From the NCBI GenBank assembly GCA_965277415.1, contig CBDICS010000103.1:1-64000 (forward strand): a stretch of DNA of 64,000 bases. The letters run 5' to 3'. Source of the DNA: JAHDHW01 sp965277415. GTDB lineage: Bacteria; Bacteroidota; Bacteroidia; Chitinophagales; Saprospiraceae. The notes beneath the pieces were generated by a model. It ran no database searches, was not told the DNA's origin, and saw only the letters and a program-made list of their open reading frames with translations. The position numbers and the translations under genes were made by a program. Positions 53,146-61,630 of this stretch are shown in pieces; position 1 is the stretch's first letter; the number at the start of each line of letters is the position of its first letter.

Positions 53146-53922
53146 ATGTCTAAACTACAAATCATTGTTATAGCGATTTCTTGCCTTTTGTTTGCTGGAT
53201 TATATTTTGGTGGAGATATAAAACCTGAAAATCAGGAGGCAGCAGAAAAAACGCGTGAGTTGACTGCAACGAGTACGTCTATTGAATCAATACTTTCTGT
53301 TGCCAAATCAAACTTACCGCCAGATACATCAGCAATAGTTTTAAGTATTGAGAAAGATATTAGAGCAAGCGATTCTGATTCTACAAAAGTAGCATCACTC
53401 AAAAGGTTAGCAGGGGTTTGGTACGAAGTAGGTAGAGCTGATGTTTCAGGTTTTTATGCAGAGCAGATTGCGAATATATTAAATGATGAGACGTCTTGGT
53501 CCATAACTGGGACTACTTATATGATAGGAGGAAGAAATGCAACGGAGGAAAAAATCAGAGATTTTTGTTTTAATAATGCTAATAAAGCATTCGAAAATGC
53601 AATCTCTATTAATCCTTCAAATTATGCACATAAAGTGAACCTTGCACTTTCTTTTGTCGAAAATCCTAAAGGCAATCCTATGAAAGGGATTTTGATGTTA
53701 AGGGATTATAATGAACAAGCACCAGAAAACGTTTTGGTACTTACAACTCTAGCCAGATTGGCCATTCAAACCAATCAAATTGATAAGGCTATAGAACGAT
53801 TAAATACAGCGATTGAACTTGAACCCGATAATAAAAAAGCAAATTGCTTGCTGGTTCAGGCTTATGATCGAAAAGGAAATAAAGAAAAAGCAGCTCAATA
53901 TGCTGCAAAATGTATTGATTGA
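53146..53922 (+). CDS. TPR-repeat protein, membrane-anchored
   Basis: A 258-residue protein with an N-terminal helix (IVIAISCLLFAGLYFGG) as anchor or signal and TPR-like repeats in the second half (ANKAFENAISINPSNYAHKVNLAL, IDKAIERLNTAIELEPDNKKANCLL in parts). It begins 18 bp after HU. The same gene order is widespread in Bacteroidota, but its function is unknown. It probably acts as a periplasmic protein-binding scaffold. Confidence 0.88.
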   Translation: MSKLQIIVIAISCLLFAGLYFGGDIKPENQEAAEKTRELTATSTSIESILSVAKSNLPPDTSAIVLSIEKDIRASDSDSTKVASLKRLAGVWYEVGRADVSGFYAEQIANILNDETSWSITGTTYMIGGRNATEEKIRDFCFNNANKAFENAISINPSNYAHKVNLALSFVENPKGNPMKGILMLRDYNEQAPENVLVLTTLARLAIQTNQIDKAIERLNTAIELEPDNKKANCLLVQAYDRKGNKEKAAQYAAKCID

Positions 53923-53996
53923 TTAATCAGATTGAGGTTTTAACAAGATTAATCGAAAGAAATCTAAATTTATTAAAATTTTAAAGACTATTAATT

Positions 53997-54092
53997 ATGC
54001 CTTGTGGAAAAAAGCGTAAGCGACACAAAATTGCAACTCATAAACGTAAAAAGAGACTTCGTAAAAACCGTCATAAGAAGAAGAATAGATAA
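53997..54092 (+). CDS. 31-residue basic protein (AURKAIP1/COX24-type)
   Basis: Reads MPCGKKRKRHKIATHKRKKR and continues with LRKNRHKKKNR. The high Lys/Arg/His content and the HK-ATHKRKKRLRKNRHKKK pattern match the small AURKAIP1/COX24-domain proteins of Bacteroidota, relatives of mitochondrial mS38 and mycobacterial bS22 (from memory). It is probably a ribosomal small-subunit protein binding rRNA. Position between the TPR gene and RNase G is conserved. Terminator follows at 54173. Confidence 0.85.
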   Translation: MPCGKKRKRHKIATHKRKKRLRKNRHKKKNR

Positions 54093-54172
54093 TAGTGTCC
54101 TATTCCTATGAGGATAGACAACTATTAATAGCAACTATTATTGGAAAAATTCTGGTTTCTTATGTGGAATTC

Positions 54173-54210
54173 GCCTGACGATATGTTTTAATACATTCCG
54201 TCAGGCTTTT
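54173..54210 (+). terminator. Terminator behind small basic protein gene
   Basis: GCCTGACG paired with CGTCAGGC followed by TTTT. The 470 bp between here and the RNase G gene hold no further gene; I see only AT-rich sequence. Confidence 0.8.
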
Positions 54211-54679
54211 AAGTAAGTGAAAATAGGTAAGATAAAAGTACAGGGTTCTCTTTCTAAGCCTTTTATTGACCAACCTGATTCCGATGCAAAGCTTGATATA
54301 TCTTCGCCTGTAAAAGGGTATAGATGTATGATTTTTTATTTAATATTAAAGATGGAAAAATATTGAGAGACTTCAAATAGGTTAGAGTAAACATTCTTCT
54401 TGAACCAAATGAAGCTTTTTAAAATTTTGAAATATCCGTAATCAGATAATCATATCTTGTTTTTAAGAGAATAGGTTTAAAACTTTTTTCCTTTTATCCA
54501 GTAGGAATAATAGAATTTAACTGATTTGTTGTAAAATCTATAATTTTTTTATTGAGGTTGGTTAAAACCTTTATGGTGACCACTTTGTAAGTGTTATATT
54601 TAAGAATTTACAGCTTACAACCTGTCTCAGCACAATGCCTTAATCAACTTCCTTTTTTCAATTAAAAGGAAAAGAGATC

Positions 54680-56227
54680 GTGGAAAAAGAGCTTATTATA
54701 AATTCGACTCCTACAGAAGTCGAAATCGCCTTACTCGAAAGTTCCAAGCTTGTCGAGATTCACTACCAAAAGACCAATACCAATTTCACCGTTGGAGATA
54801 TATTTTTAGGTAGAATTCGGAAACTCATGCCTGGGTTGAACGCGGCATTTGTGGACATTGGTCATAAGAAAGATGCCTTTCTTCATTATACAGATTTGGG
54901 ACCGAAACTTCGGTCATTACTCAAATTTACTCAAGATACTATTGACGGTAAAACGGCTACTCAATATCTGGAAAACTTTGAAATTCAACCTGAGATCATA
55001 AAGACAGGGAAGATTGATCAGGTGATGAATAAGAAACAGCCGATTTTGGTACAGGTGCTCAAAGAACCTATTTCTACTAAGGGACCAAGATTAAGTTGCG
55101 AAATTACTATTCCGGGAAGATTCTTAGTCTTGACACCATTTTCGAATGTAGTGGCCGTTTCTAAAAAAATCGCAAATGGAGAGGAACGGAAAAGATTAAA
55201 AGTACTCGTTGAAAGTATACGTCCCAAAAACTTTGGTCTAATAGTAAGGACGGCAGCAGAAGGAAAGAAAGTGGCGGACCTGCACGAAGAGTTAGGGTTT
55301 ATGATGGCAAAATGGGAGCAAGTACATAACCAATTGATTAAGTCCCAGCCTCCAATGAAACTATTGAGTGAATTGGATAAAGCATCAAGTATACTTCGGG
55401 ACATTTTAAATGATTCGTTTAATCGAATCATTGTCAATGATAAAGAACTCTTTCATAATGTCAAAAACTTCATGGCTTCCATCTCGCCAGAACAGGTGAA
55501 AATTGTCAAACACCATCGTTCTGCTAAGCCTATTTTTGAAGCTTATGGTGTGAGTCGACAAATCAAATCCTCTTTCGGAAAGACTGCAACGATGCAGAGT
55601 GGTGCTTATCTTGTGATTGAGCACACGGAGGCAATGCATGTGATTGATGTTAATAGTGGCCATAAAGTAACAAATGGAGATCAAGCAGAGGCAGTACTTG
55701 CTGTCAATATGGAATCAGCAGAAGAAATTGCGAGGCAATTGAGGTTACGAGATATTGGTGGTATTATTATCATTGATTTTATTGACATGAGGGTGCCAGA
55801 TCATAAGAAAATATTGATCAAAAACATGCGCGATTTTATGAAGAAGGATCGGGCACAACATACCATTTTGCCCTTGAGTAAATTTGGGCTGATGCAAATC
55901 ACCCGACAGCGTGTTCGCCCAGAAGTCAAAATTAATACTGCTGAAGTTTGTCCAGCTTGTAGTGGGAGTGGTAAAATTAATCCTTCAATCCTGCTTGTTG
56001 ATGATATTCAAAGAGATTTAGACTTTATTTTACAATCACGTCCAAACTCTAAAATTCAATTAAAGACACACCCTTTTATTCATGCTTATCTAAAAAGAGG
56101 ATTGCCAAGTATACAGATGAAGTGGTATCGCAAATACTTTAAGTGGATTAAGGTCGATACTAATCAAGAATTTCAATTGACGCAATATCAATTTTATGAT
56201 AAGAATATGGATGAAATACGCTTATGA
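54680..56227 (+). CDS. rng: Ribonuclease E/G family protein
   Basis: A 515-residue RNase E/G. GTG start at 54680. S1 domain near residues 35-110 (FTVGDIFLGRIRKLMPGLNAAFVDIG, in parts), RNase domain with acidic site residues in HVIDVNSG near 320-327 and IIIIDFIDM near 358-366, and the zinc-link CPACSGSG near 428. Length is that of RNase G (489 in E. coli) with no long C-terminal scaffold. It trims 16S rRNA and decays mRNA. The last gene of the HU cluster. Confidence 0.93.
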   Translation: MEKELIINSTPTEVEIALLESSKLVEIHYQKTNTNFTVGDIFLGRIRKLMPGLNAAFVDIGHKKDAFLHYTDLGPKLRSLLKFTQDTIDGKTATQYLENFEIQPEIIKTGKIDQVMNKKQPILVQVLKEPISTKGPRLSCEITIPGRFLVLTPFSNVVAVSKKIANGEERKRLKVLVESIRPKNFGLIVRTAAEGKKVADLHEELGFMMAKWEQVHNQLIKSQPPMKLLSELDKASSILRDILNDSFNRIIVNDKELFHNVKNFMASISPEQVKIVKHHRSAKPIFEAYGVSRQIKSSFGKTATMQSGAYLVIEHTEAMHVIDVNSGHKVTNGDQAEAVLAVNMESAEEIARQLRLRDIGGIIIIDFIDMRVPDHKKILIKNMRDFMKKDRAQHTILPLSKFGLMQITRQRVRPEVKINTAEVCPACSGSGKINPSILLVDDIQRDLDFILQSRPNSKIQLKTHPFIHAYLKRGLPSIQMKWYRKYFKWIKVDTNQEFQLTQYQFYDKNMDEIRL

Positions 56228-56353
56228 TAAATCTTAGAGATACGGAATAAATGAGTTTCTTATTTACTCCATGCCCTTTAAACTAACCTTACCCTAAATT
56301 TCTGAAAAGAGACTTAGGGTAAGATTAATACTCAAGAGACACAGACTATTGCT

Positions 56354-57268
56354 TTATAAAGAAAAAGCAACCAATCGCTCGAATTGTTTTACTCGCTTAT
56401 TCAATTCAGAGGCTTTCAAGCTTTTCAGTCTACCAATACTAAATTCCTCTACACAGAAAGAAGCCATTGCCGATCCATAAATCATAGCGCGCTTCATATT
56501 TTCAAAATTGACTTTTCCTGATTTAGCCATAAAGCCCATAAAACCACCAGCAAAGGTATCTCCAGCTCCAGTTGGATCATATACATTGGCTAAAGGCATT
56601 GCAGGCGCATAGAACATTTTATTCTCAGCAAATAATAAAGCACCATGTTCTCCTTTTTTGATGACAAGAAACTTAGGCCCCATCTTGTGAATTACCTGAG
56701 CCGCTTTTACCAAAGAGTATTCACCGGATAACTGACGAGCTTCCTCATCATTAATCATTAATACATCTACCTGCTTGATTGTCTTTTTCAAAGCCTTCAT
56801 AGCTATATCCATCCAAAAATTCATCGTATCCATAGCGATCAATTTCGGACGTTTCTTCATTTGTTTGATCACTTTGAATTGAATTTCAGGAGTCAAATTA
56901 CCCAGCATTAAGTATTTTGCATCTCGAAGATGAGCCGGAACGGCAGGTTTGAAGTCAGCAAGTACATTAAGATCCGTCACAAGCGTATCTCGTTGATTCA
57001 TATTATCGTGATACTTCCCAGCCCAAAAGAATGATTTTTCACCTTCTTTTATCTCCAGACCGTCAAGGTTGATGCCTCGTTTTTTCATGTACTTTAACTC
57101 TTCTTCAGGGAAATCATCCCCAACGACAGATACAATTCCTTGATCTTTAGTGAAGTATGAAGCAGCTAAACTAATATATGTTGCAGCGCCTCCTACAACT
57201 CTATCTGCTTTTCCGAAAGGAGTTTCAATACTATCAAAGGCAACCGTTCCTACAGAAACTAGACTCAT
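56354..57268 (-). CDS. PfkB-family sugar or nucleoside kinase
   Basis: About 304 residues. I start at ATG 57268 (MSLVSVGTVAFDSIETPFG), which fits PfkB; the longer frame adds only 16 residues. Motifs: GGAATYISLAASYF near 30, INDEEARQLSG near 197, and the ATP/anion-hole signature DPTGAGDTFAGGFMGF near 240-255, including the catalytic Asp. Substrate (sugar or adenosine) not clear. Its promoter is shared with no neighbour. Confidence 0.92.
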   Translation of the reverse strand: MSLVSVGTVAFDSIETPFGKADRVVGGAATYISLAASYFTKDQGIVSVVGDDFPEEELKYMKKRGINLDGLEIKEGEKSFFWAGKYHDNMNQRDTLVTDLNVLADFKPAVPAHLRDAKYLMLGNLTPEIQFKVIKQMKKRPKLIAMDTMNFWMDIAMKALKKTIKQVDVLMINDEEARQLSGEYSLVKAAQVIHKMGPKFLVIKKGEHGALLFAENKMFYAPAMPLANVYDPTGAGDTFAGGFMGFMAKSGKVNFENMKRAMIYGSAMASFCVEEFSIGRLKSLKASELNKRVKQFERLVAFSL

Positions 57269-57310
57269 TTTAAATTGATTTAAATTTTGAAAAAAAAATA
57301 TGCGCAAAGA

Positions 57311-57341
57311 TTGCACTTTTTTTTTAAATAATATATCTTTG
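57311..57341 (+). promoter_or_regulatory. Promoter of tRNA-Asn
   Basis: TTG at 57311-57313, 20-bp spacer, TATCTTTG at 57334-57341; a full Bacteroidota promoter, start about 57348. Confidence 0.8.
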
Positions 57342-57374
57342 CGACCGCCTTTGATAGTAAAGGCTTTTTAATAT

Positions 57375-57448
57375 GCTTCCTTAGCTCAGCTGGTTAGAGC
57401 ATCTGACTGTTAATCAGAGGGTCCAAGGTTCAAGTCCTTGAGGAAGCG
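57375..57448 (+). tRNA. tRNA-Asn (GTT)
   Basis: 74 nt. Acceptor GCTTCCT/AGGAAGC, D-arm AGCTCAGCTGGTTAGAGC, anticodon arm TCTGA-CTGTTAA-TCAGA with GTT anticodon, T-arm CAAGG-TTCAAGT-CCTTG, discriminator G; CCA is not fully encoded. A broken integrase lies 160 bp behind it, so its 3' end is a likely attachment site. Confidence 0.97.
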
Positions 57449-57465
57449 CAAATAAAAAATCAATT

Positions 57466-57504
57466 AGCCGTAAGTAACTTTATATCAGTTGCTTACGGCT
57501 TTTT
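57466..57504 (+). terminator. Terminator of tRNA-Asn
   Basis: AGCCGTAAG paired with CTTACGGCT, with AACT/AGTT below the loop, then TTTT. Confidence 0.85.
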
Positions 57505-57606
57505 GGTTTTTCAGAAAGGTTTACTTTGTTTCACCTTTTTTCTATATTTGTTTCACTATTGCTTCACTCAGAAGCACATTCCTCATTAGTGAAACATTTG
57601 ATATCT

Positions 57607-58185
57607 ATGATATCTAAAGGCTGTTCTATCAAGTTTTACCTCAAAGAGTCTGTCATCAAAGATGATAATACGCATCCGATTTATTGCCGAATTGTTTATG
57701 ATAGAAAAAAGGCAGCATTCTATATCGGAGAGAATGTAGCCAAAAACAAATGGCCTGAGAGTACTGCTACTCCACTGAAGAATAAACATTTAGAAGGTTA
57801 TCTAATAAAAATCAAAGGCGATATTTTAGAATCGAAACGGAATCTTGAATTCTTTGATAAAGAAATAAGCGCTAAGATTCTTCGTGACCTCTATAGATAT
57901 GGAGGAGATAAGGAAGTCAAACTATTCTTTCCTTTCTTCGATGAACAATTTGAGAAAATGAAAGCCATTCCCGACAAGTATTCTGATTCAACGCTCTTAA
58001 AATATAAAGGAACTAGAAACCATTTCAAGGCTTTTCTAAAAACTAAACGTAAAGATGATATCCCCATCAAATATATCTCGCTTGAGATTATAGAAGGATT
58101 CAATCATTATCTTCGGTCAACGCCAAGTAAGCAATTTGGTAAGCCAATGGTACAAAACACCGCCAATTCTTTTTCAGCTGTATAA
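57607..58185 (+). pseudogene. Truncated tyrosine recombinase (integrase) N-terminus
   Basis: The frame from ATG 57607 carries an Arm-type DNA-binding domain (SIKFYLKESVIKDDNTHPIYCRIVYDRKKAAFYIG, in parts) and a SAM-like core-binding domain (DSTLLKYKGTRNHFKAFLK, NHYLRSTPSKQF). It breaks off at residue 193 just after the QNTAN segment, where the catalytic domain with its Arg-His-Arg-Tyr residues should begin. It is therefore inactive. It directly follows tRNA-Asn, the normal place of an integrated element. The cut lies at about 58165-58183, where it meets the equally truncated gene on the other strand. Confidence 0.85.
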
Positions 58186-58667
58186 TTATTCAGAAAATAT
58201 TTTACTCGTTCAGCGTAATATTTAGAAAGTCTTTTATCACAATTATAATAAACATGATCGTGCTGTAATATACTTGCTAGTTCACAAGCCATATGCATAA
58301 AATCAAAATCAACTGCTAACTGATATGCTTGCTTAATTAAACGTATTCCTTCTTCTCGTTGACCTCTCATCAACATTTTTTGTCCTAAAAAGAATTTTTT
58401 TTGACATTTATAAAAATTTTTATTGACTAAAAAATCACGTTTTGCATCACTAACAATTGCTAGAGCTTGAAGAATTTTCAAAGTCCTTGACCTTATATCG
58501 CTATAATATTTTTCATTGTATTTTTCTCTACAAAATGCTTGTGCAAAGGCTTTCTCTGTCAAGAAATGTTGTCCTCTAAATAAATCTATAAACTCCTTCG
58601 GTTTTCCTGAAACGTGGTTAAACAACTGTGTATCTATATTTAAAAAGTAAGCTTTGAGTTTTTCCAT
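58107..58667 (-). pseudogene. Hypothetical helical protein, C-terminus lost
   Basis: A 186-residue frame on the minus strand. Real coding probably covers only 58183-58667: the last 20 or so residues are the antisense of the integrase fragment. The N-terminal part (EFIDLFRGQHFLTEKAFAQAF) and the helical repeats (EEGIRLIKQAYQLAVDFDFMHM) resemble TPR-like helical regulators of unknown function. I do not recognise a family. Confidence 0.5.
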
Positions 58668-58990
58668 ATGACATGACTTATAAGATTCTGATAATTAATA
58701 ACGAGAAAAACAACACAGTAAATAACAATGATAATACGTAGACTGAAGTAATGCTATATATCCACCTACCTATTGATAAAATTACTTCTACCTTAATAGC
58801 TATTATTTAATCTTAAATTTTCTATTATGTTAAACAAGATTTTAAGCTGTAAGAAGGTACAAGTAATTACTAAAAAACAGCAAAAAAAAGTTAAAGGAGG
58901 CATAATTATTATTACAGAAGATGTAAGTATGTAATAATCGTTACTCGCCTCTCTAACTAACTTTTCACTACCCGAAGACATACACAAGCG
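58668..58990. other. Non-coding stretch before RNA locus
   Basis: No gene seen. TTACTCGCCTCTCT at 58941-58954 is the exact complement of 59170-59183 in the RNA candidate. TACCCGAA/TTCGGGTA forms a stem at about 58968-59007. A minus-strand frame with a hydrophobic stretch (58793-59023) is probably chance. Confidence 0.45.
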
Positions 58991-59020
58991 TTGCAGTTTT
59001 CGGGTAATTTTCCTATCTTG
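58991..59020 (+). promoter_or_regulatory. Promoter of RNA candidate
   Basis: TTG at 58991-58993, 20-bp spacer, TATCTTG at 59014-59020 (one base short of TAnnTTTG). Start predicted at about 59027. Confidence 0.5.
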
Positions 59021-59026
59021 CACCTA

Positions 59027-59275
59027 CACTTTACCGATCAACAAATCTCCGTTCGTTCTCATGCGTTGAATTCATTTTCAACTAGAATTCTATTTGCTCG
59101 AACTCAGAGTAAGCGCATTATCTAAAACAGCTTTTTTTGTTAGACTGTCCTTGATAGTACCACCTATCGAGAGAGGCGAGTAATGCATTATATCCTAAGA
59201 TATAGCTACTCGTAATATGGGAGTTAGGGCAGTCAACTTAAAAGGCGACTACCGCTCTACGGGGCGGTAGTTTTT
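59027..59275 (+). ncRNA. Candidate structured non-coding RNA
   Basis: About 250 nt without an open frame. Helices: ATGCG/CGCAT (59061-59065 with 59114-59118) enclosing TTGAA/TTCAA; a long closing stem GTTAGACTGTCC (59139-59150) with GGGCAGTCAAC (59227-59237, one G-T pair and one bulged A); within it GATAG/CTATC (59153-59157 with 59164-59168) and CGAGTA/TACTCG (59177-59182 with 59207-59212) topped by TATATC/GATATA; last the terminator CTACCGC/GCGGTAG with TTTTT at 59249-59275. It fits no RNA family I know; not tRNA, tmRNA or SRP RNA. The 5' end pairs with the loop of the hairpin at 59567. Confidence 0.5.
59249..59275 (+). terminator. Rho-independent terminator of RNA candidate
   Basis: CTACCGC (59249-59255), loop TCTACGGG, GCGGTAG (59264-59270), then TTTTT. 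Confidence 0.85.
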
Positions 59276-59566
59276 CATTCAATAGCAAGATACAAAAATG
59301 AGATAACATTATAAAAACAACTTTTTCAAAAACTTTAAACCTAATAGGAAAAGTACTCAGTAAAATTTTCAAGGATAAATATTTTGAATCTTTAAATAAC
59401 CCAAAGTATGCAAAAAATAGTTCTTAGCTTTTTCGAGAGCTATCATTCCAGATACTTCTACGACAAGTATTATTTACCCTTAAATAAATCAGATTTAAAA
59501 ATGAAATAGAGTAAGATCAAACGATTTTAATCTAAAGATACACTTTGTCTAAGTTGAACGATTTAG

Positions 59567-59636
59567 ACCCGCTTGCTGTGATGTGTTCGGTAAAGTGTAT
59601 TCGGAGACATCACGCAAGGCAAGCGGGTGTTTTAAT
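59567..59636. other. Long hairpin with loop complementary to RNA candidate
   Basis: ACCCGCTTGC at 59567-59576 pairs exactly with 59619-59628. TGTGATGT pairs with ACATCACG inside. The 22-nt loop holds TCGGTAAAGTGTA (59587-59599), the exact complement of 59025-59037. GTTTTAATTT follows, so it may also end transcription. Confidence 0.7.
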
Positions 59637-59740
59637 TTAGATCTATAAGATAACATTTACTTGCTACCTTTTCTCTTTGCATAAGGGGGTATGCAGGAAT
59701 CAATGATTAAGCTTTGTTTGGTCATAAGAGAGAGGGAGCG

Positions 59741-59779
59741 CCCTGCCAATCTAAACAATCTAGTGCGGCAGGGATTTTT
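59741..59779 (+). terminator. Hairpin with T-run before small gene
   Basis: CCCTGCC (59741-59747) and GGCAGGG (59767-59773) followed by ATTTTT. Confidence 0.65.
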
Positions 59780-59821
59780 AAGATAAGAAAATTCAAGAAA
59801 CAACACAAATCGGTTAAAGAC

Positions 59822-60100
59822 ATGGAACAAGAAATATTATCTGACTTTCATCAACTCATTGTTGATAGATTTGGCTATCACGAAGCTAAGTATTTGCACT
59901 TGAAGATGGATTTACCTCCACATCCAGTCACCAAAGCTTATAAAAGTCCCGAAAATACGCCACATAAAATTCTCATTGCATTTTGTGAAATACTCGATCT
60001 GCATCCTTATGAATTAATCCAAGATTATCAGGTTGGATTATTACGGATTTCAGCTATTGAAAAAGCTTATCATCAAAAGGGATATGTGAACCAATCTTAG
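59822..60100 (+). CDS. Small hypothetical protein
   Basis: 92 residues from ATG 59822 (MEQEILSDFHQLIVDRFGYH). The frame is open from 59714, but that stretch contains the hairpin above and unlike sequence, so I reject the longer start. Helical, with LKMDLPPHPVTKAYKSPENTPH in the middle (in parts) and ILIAFCEILDLHPYELIQDY near the end, which resembles the end of an XRE-type DNA-binding domain, in which a residue pattern CEILDLHPYELI follows helix 4. A regulator is possible. No family is certain. Confidence 0.5.
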   Translation: MEQEILSDFHQLIVDRFGYHEAKYLHLKMDLPPHPVTKAYKSPENTPHKILIAFCEILDLHPYELIQDYQVGLLRISAIEKAYHQKGYVNQS

Positions 60101-60185
60101 TTTTTTGTAAAAGAGAATTCAGATTTATCCGCTTTTAAGCGCTTAAAAGTAATTATAAGTGCTTAAATGATGTATTTCTAGATTT

Positions 60186-60660
60186 TCATGCGGTATCTAT
60201 TTATTCAAATTGGTTGATGCAGATGCAGTAGCGCATCTTTTTACAAAGCATGATTTTGAAAATGCCATATTGCTTGCTCAAACTCATCAGACAGCATCTA
60301 CTAGAAAGGAAATTAATTTAATTTATCCTATTGCACTAAACTTTCTTGAAAGTGCACGAGCCTCCGAGGTTAAACGGGTGGCTTTAGCTAGTTCTATTGC
60401 TGTTTATGGTGCAACAGCCCCCCCTTTTACGGAGGATATGGCCTTTCATTCAAGTATAGAATTCTCACCAAGTACTCCTGCTCGACTTCCCGATTTGAAA
60501 TTCGGGTAAAACGTATCCTCGAAGAACTATTTATGGATTATGCGGTACCAATGGATTTACTTCCGGAAGCGGAAATCGAGCTCCAACGCACGAATTAGAA
60601 GTGGTCATATTAAGACTTCCAATGCAATTTGGACCAGGGTATGTCTATGCAGTCCAAGTC
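60186..60660 (+). pseudogene. Decayed NAD-dependent epimerase/dehydratase
   Basis: Fragments in different frames: LVDADAVAHLF and KRVALASSIAVYG up to 60509; then KRILEELFMDYAVPMD in another frame to 60597; then VVILRLPMQFGPGY ending at 60660. The SSIAVYG block carries the catalytic Ser region; the usual YxxxK is lost. Frameshifts and stops make it inactive. The 5' part is missing too. Confidence 0.8.
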
Positions 60661-61598
60661 AGTTATTAATAATCATTTTTTTCATATTAGATTGATTGCT
60701 TTCTAAATCAGTAGCTTTTATAAAATAAATCCCATTTGATAAATTGAATAATTCTACTTTAGTATCCTGATTCACTATTCTCGATTCTAATAATATTCCG
60801 TTAATACTATATATTTCTATTTGAAAATTAGTACTCGAACCAATATGAAATTGGACTTCTCCATTCGAAGGATTAGGAAATATTTTTAACCCAATGTCAA
60901 TACTAACATTTTCTTCAATTGAGGAAACTATATCGCAGCTGAATAGATTTTCAAAATTCCCATCATTACATTCACAACCTGAAAAAGGTATGTATAAAAC
61001 TTCATCATTCAATTGATAACAACATAACTCATACCCTACATCCGTTAATTGAGTAAAATATCCTCTATCTAAAAAACCTATTATTGACCCTATACCTTCA
61101 TACCAAGTATCGGTAGGAAAACTCAACATTGATTCAAATTTAATTTTCTTTCTTTCAATCCCTTGAATGACTTCTGTCGTTACAGTTTCTACGGTCATTA
61201 CAATTGTATCAGCAATTCCAAACACAGGATGACTACGAACAACTGTAAATTCATCTCCTATTCCTAAATCAAAATCATATAATAATTCTTCATCATTCTC
61301 ATAGCCCTCTCTATGTAACCATATCTTTTTTCCCTCTTCTCTAACTGCATATAACTATTATCGGTATTGAGTCAGGCGTTGTGGAGTCTGAAAAAAGGGA
61401 AACTTTTTTATAATTTTGATTGTCTATCAAAGTATCTCCACAGATTGTGGTATAATGAAAAGGCCCAGTTTGGCCTCCAAATGAGAACGAAGAACTAAAC
61501 CATAATGCGTTATCATTGAGGTATTGCCCCTTAGAAATATTTATATTGAAGAGCATAATTAAAATTATGATTCCATAGACAAATTTTGTCTTTTTCAT
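60659..61598 (-). pseudogene. T9SS-sorted secreted protein with frameshift
   Basis: Two frames make up one protein. The N-terminal part (61341-61598) begins with a signal peptide (KKTKFVYGIIILIMLFNINIS). The C-terminal part, readable from about 61355 down to 60659 (YAVREEGKKIWLHREGYEN, then LSFPTDTWYEGIGSIIG), ends with the type IX sorting tail: IFPNPSNGEVQFHIGSS, LSNGIYFIKATD, KKMIINN. A single base change near 61345-61365 separates them. Either decayed or a sequencing error. Exported protein of unknown function. Confidence 0.82.
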
Positions 61599-61630
61599 GA
61601 TTGATTGTCTTGTTTTAGTTTTTAGTTTGT

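Noticed and set aside
58793..59023. 76-residue minus-strand frame with a hydrophobic stretch, possible small toxin
   Set aside because: GTG start inside the predicted promoter, AT-rich chance hydrophobicity, and it overlaps the complementary arm; no toxin motif.
57448..59160. GTCCTTGA at 59148 as an attachment-site copy of the tRNA 3' end
   Set aside because: Only 8 bases match, too short for an att site.
59139..59237. Integron attC-like site suggested by GTTAGAC and GTCAAC ends
   Set aside because: Core sites do not match the RYYYAAC/GTTRRRY pairs and no integron integrase or cassette array is present.
58991..59275. Retron-type RNA
   Set aside because: No reverse transcriptase gene nearby and no msr/msd layout with flanking a1/a2 repeats.
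59714..59821. Upstream extension of the small hypothetical gene
   Set aside because: It contains a terminator-like hairpin and no conserved-looking sequence; ATG 59822 is better.
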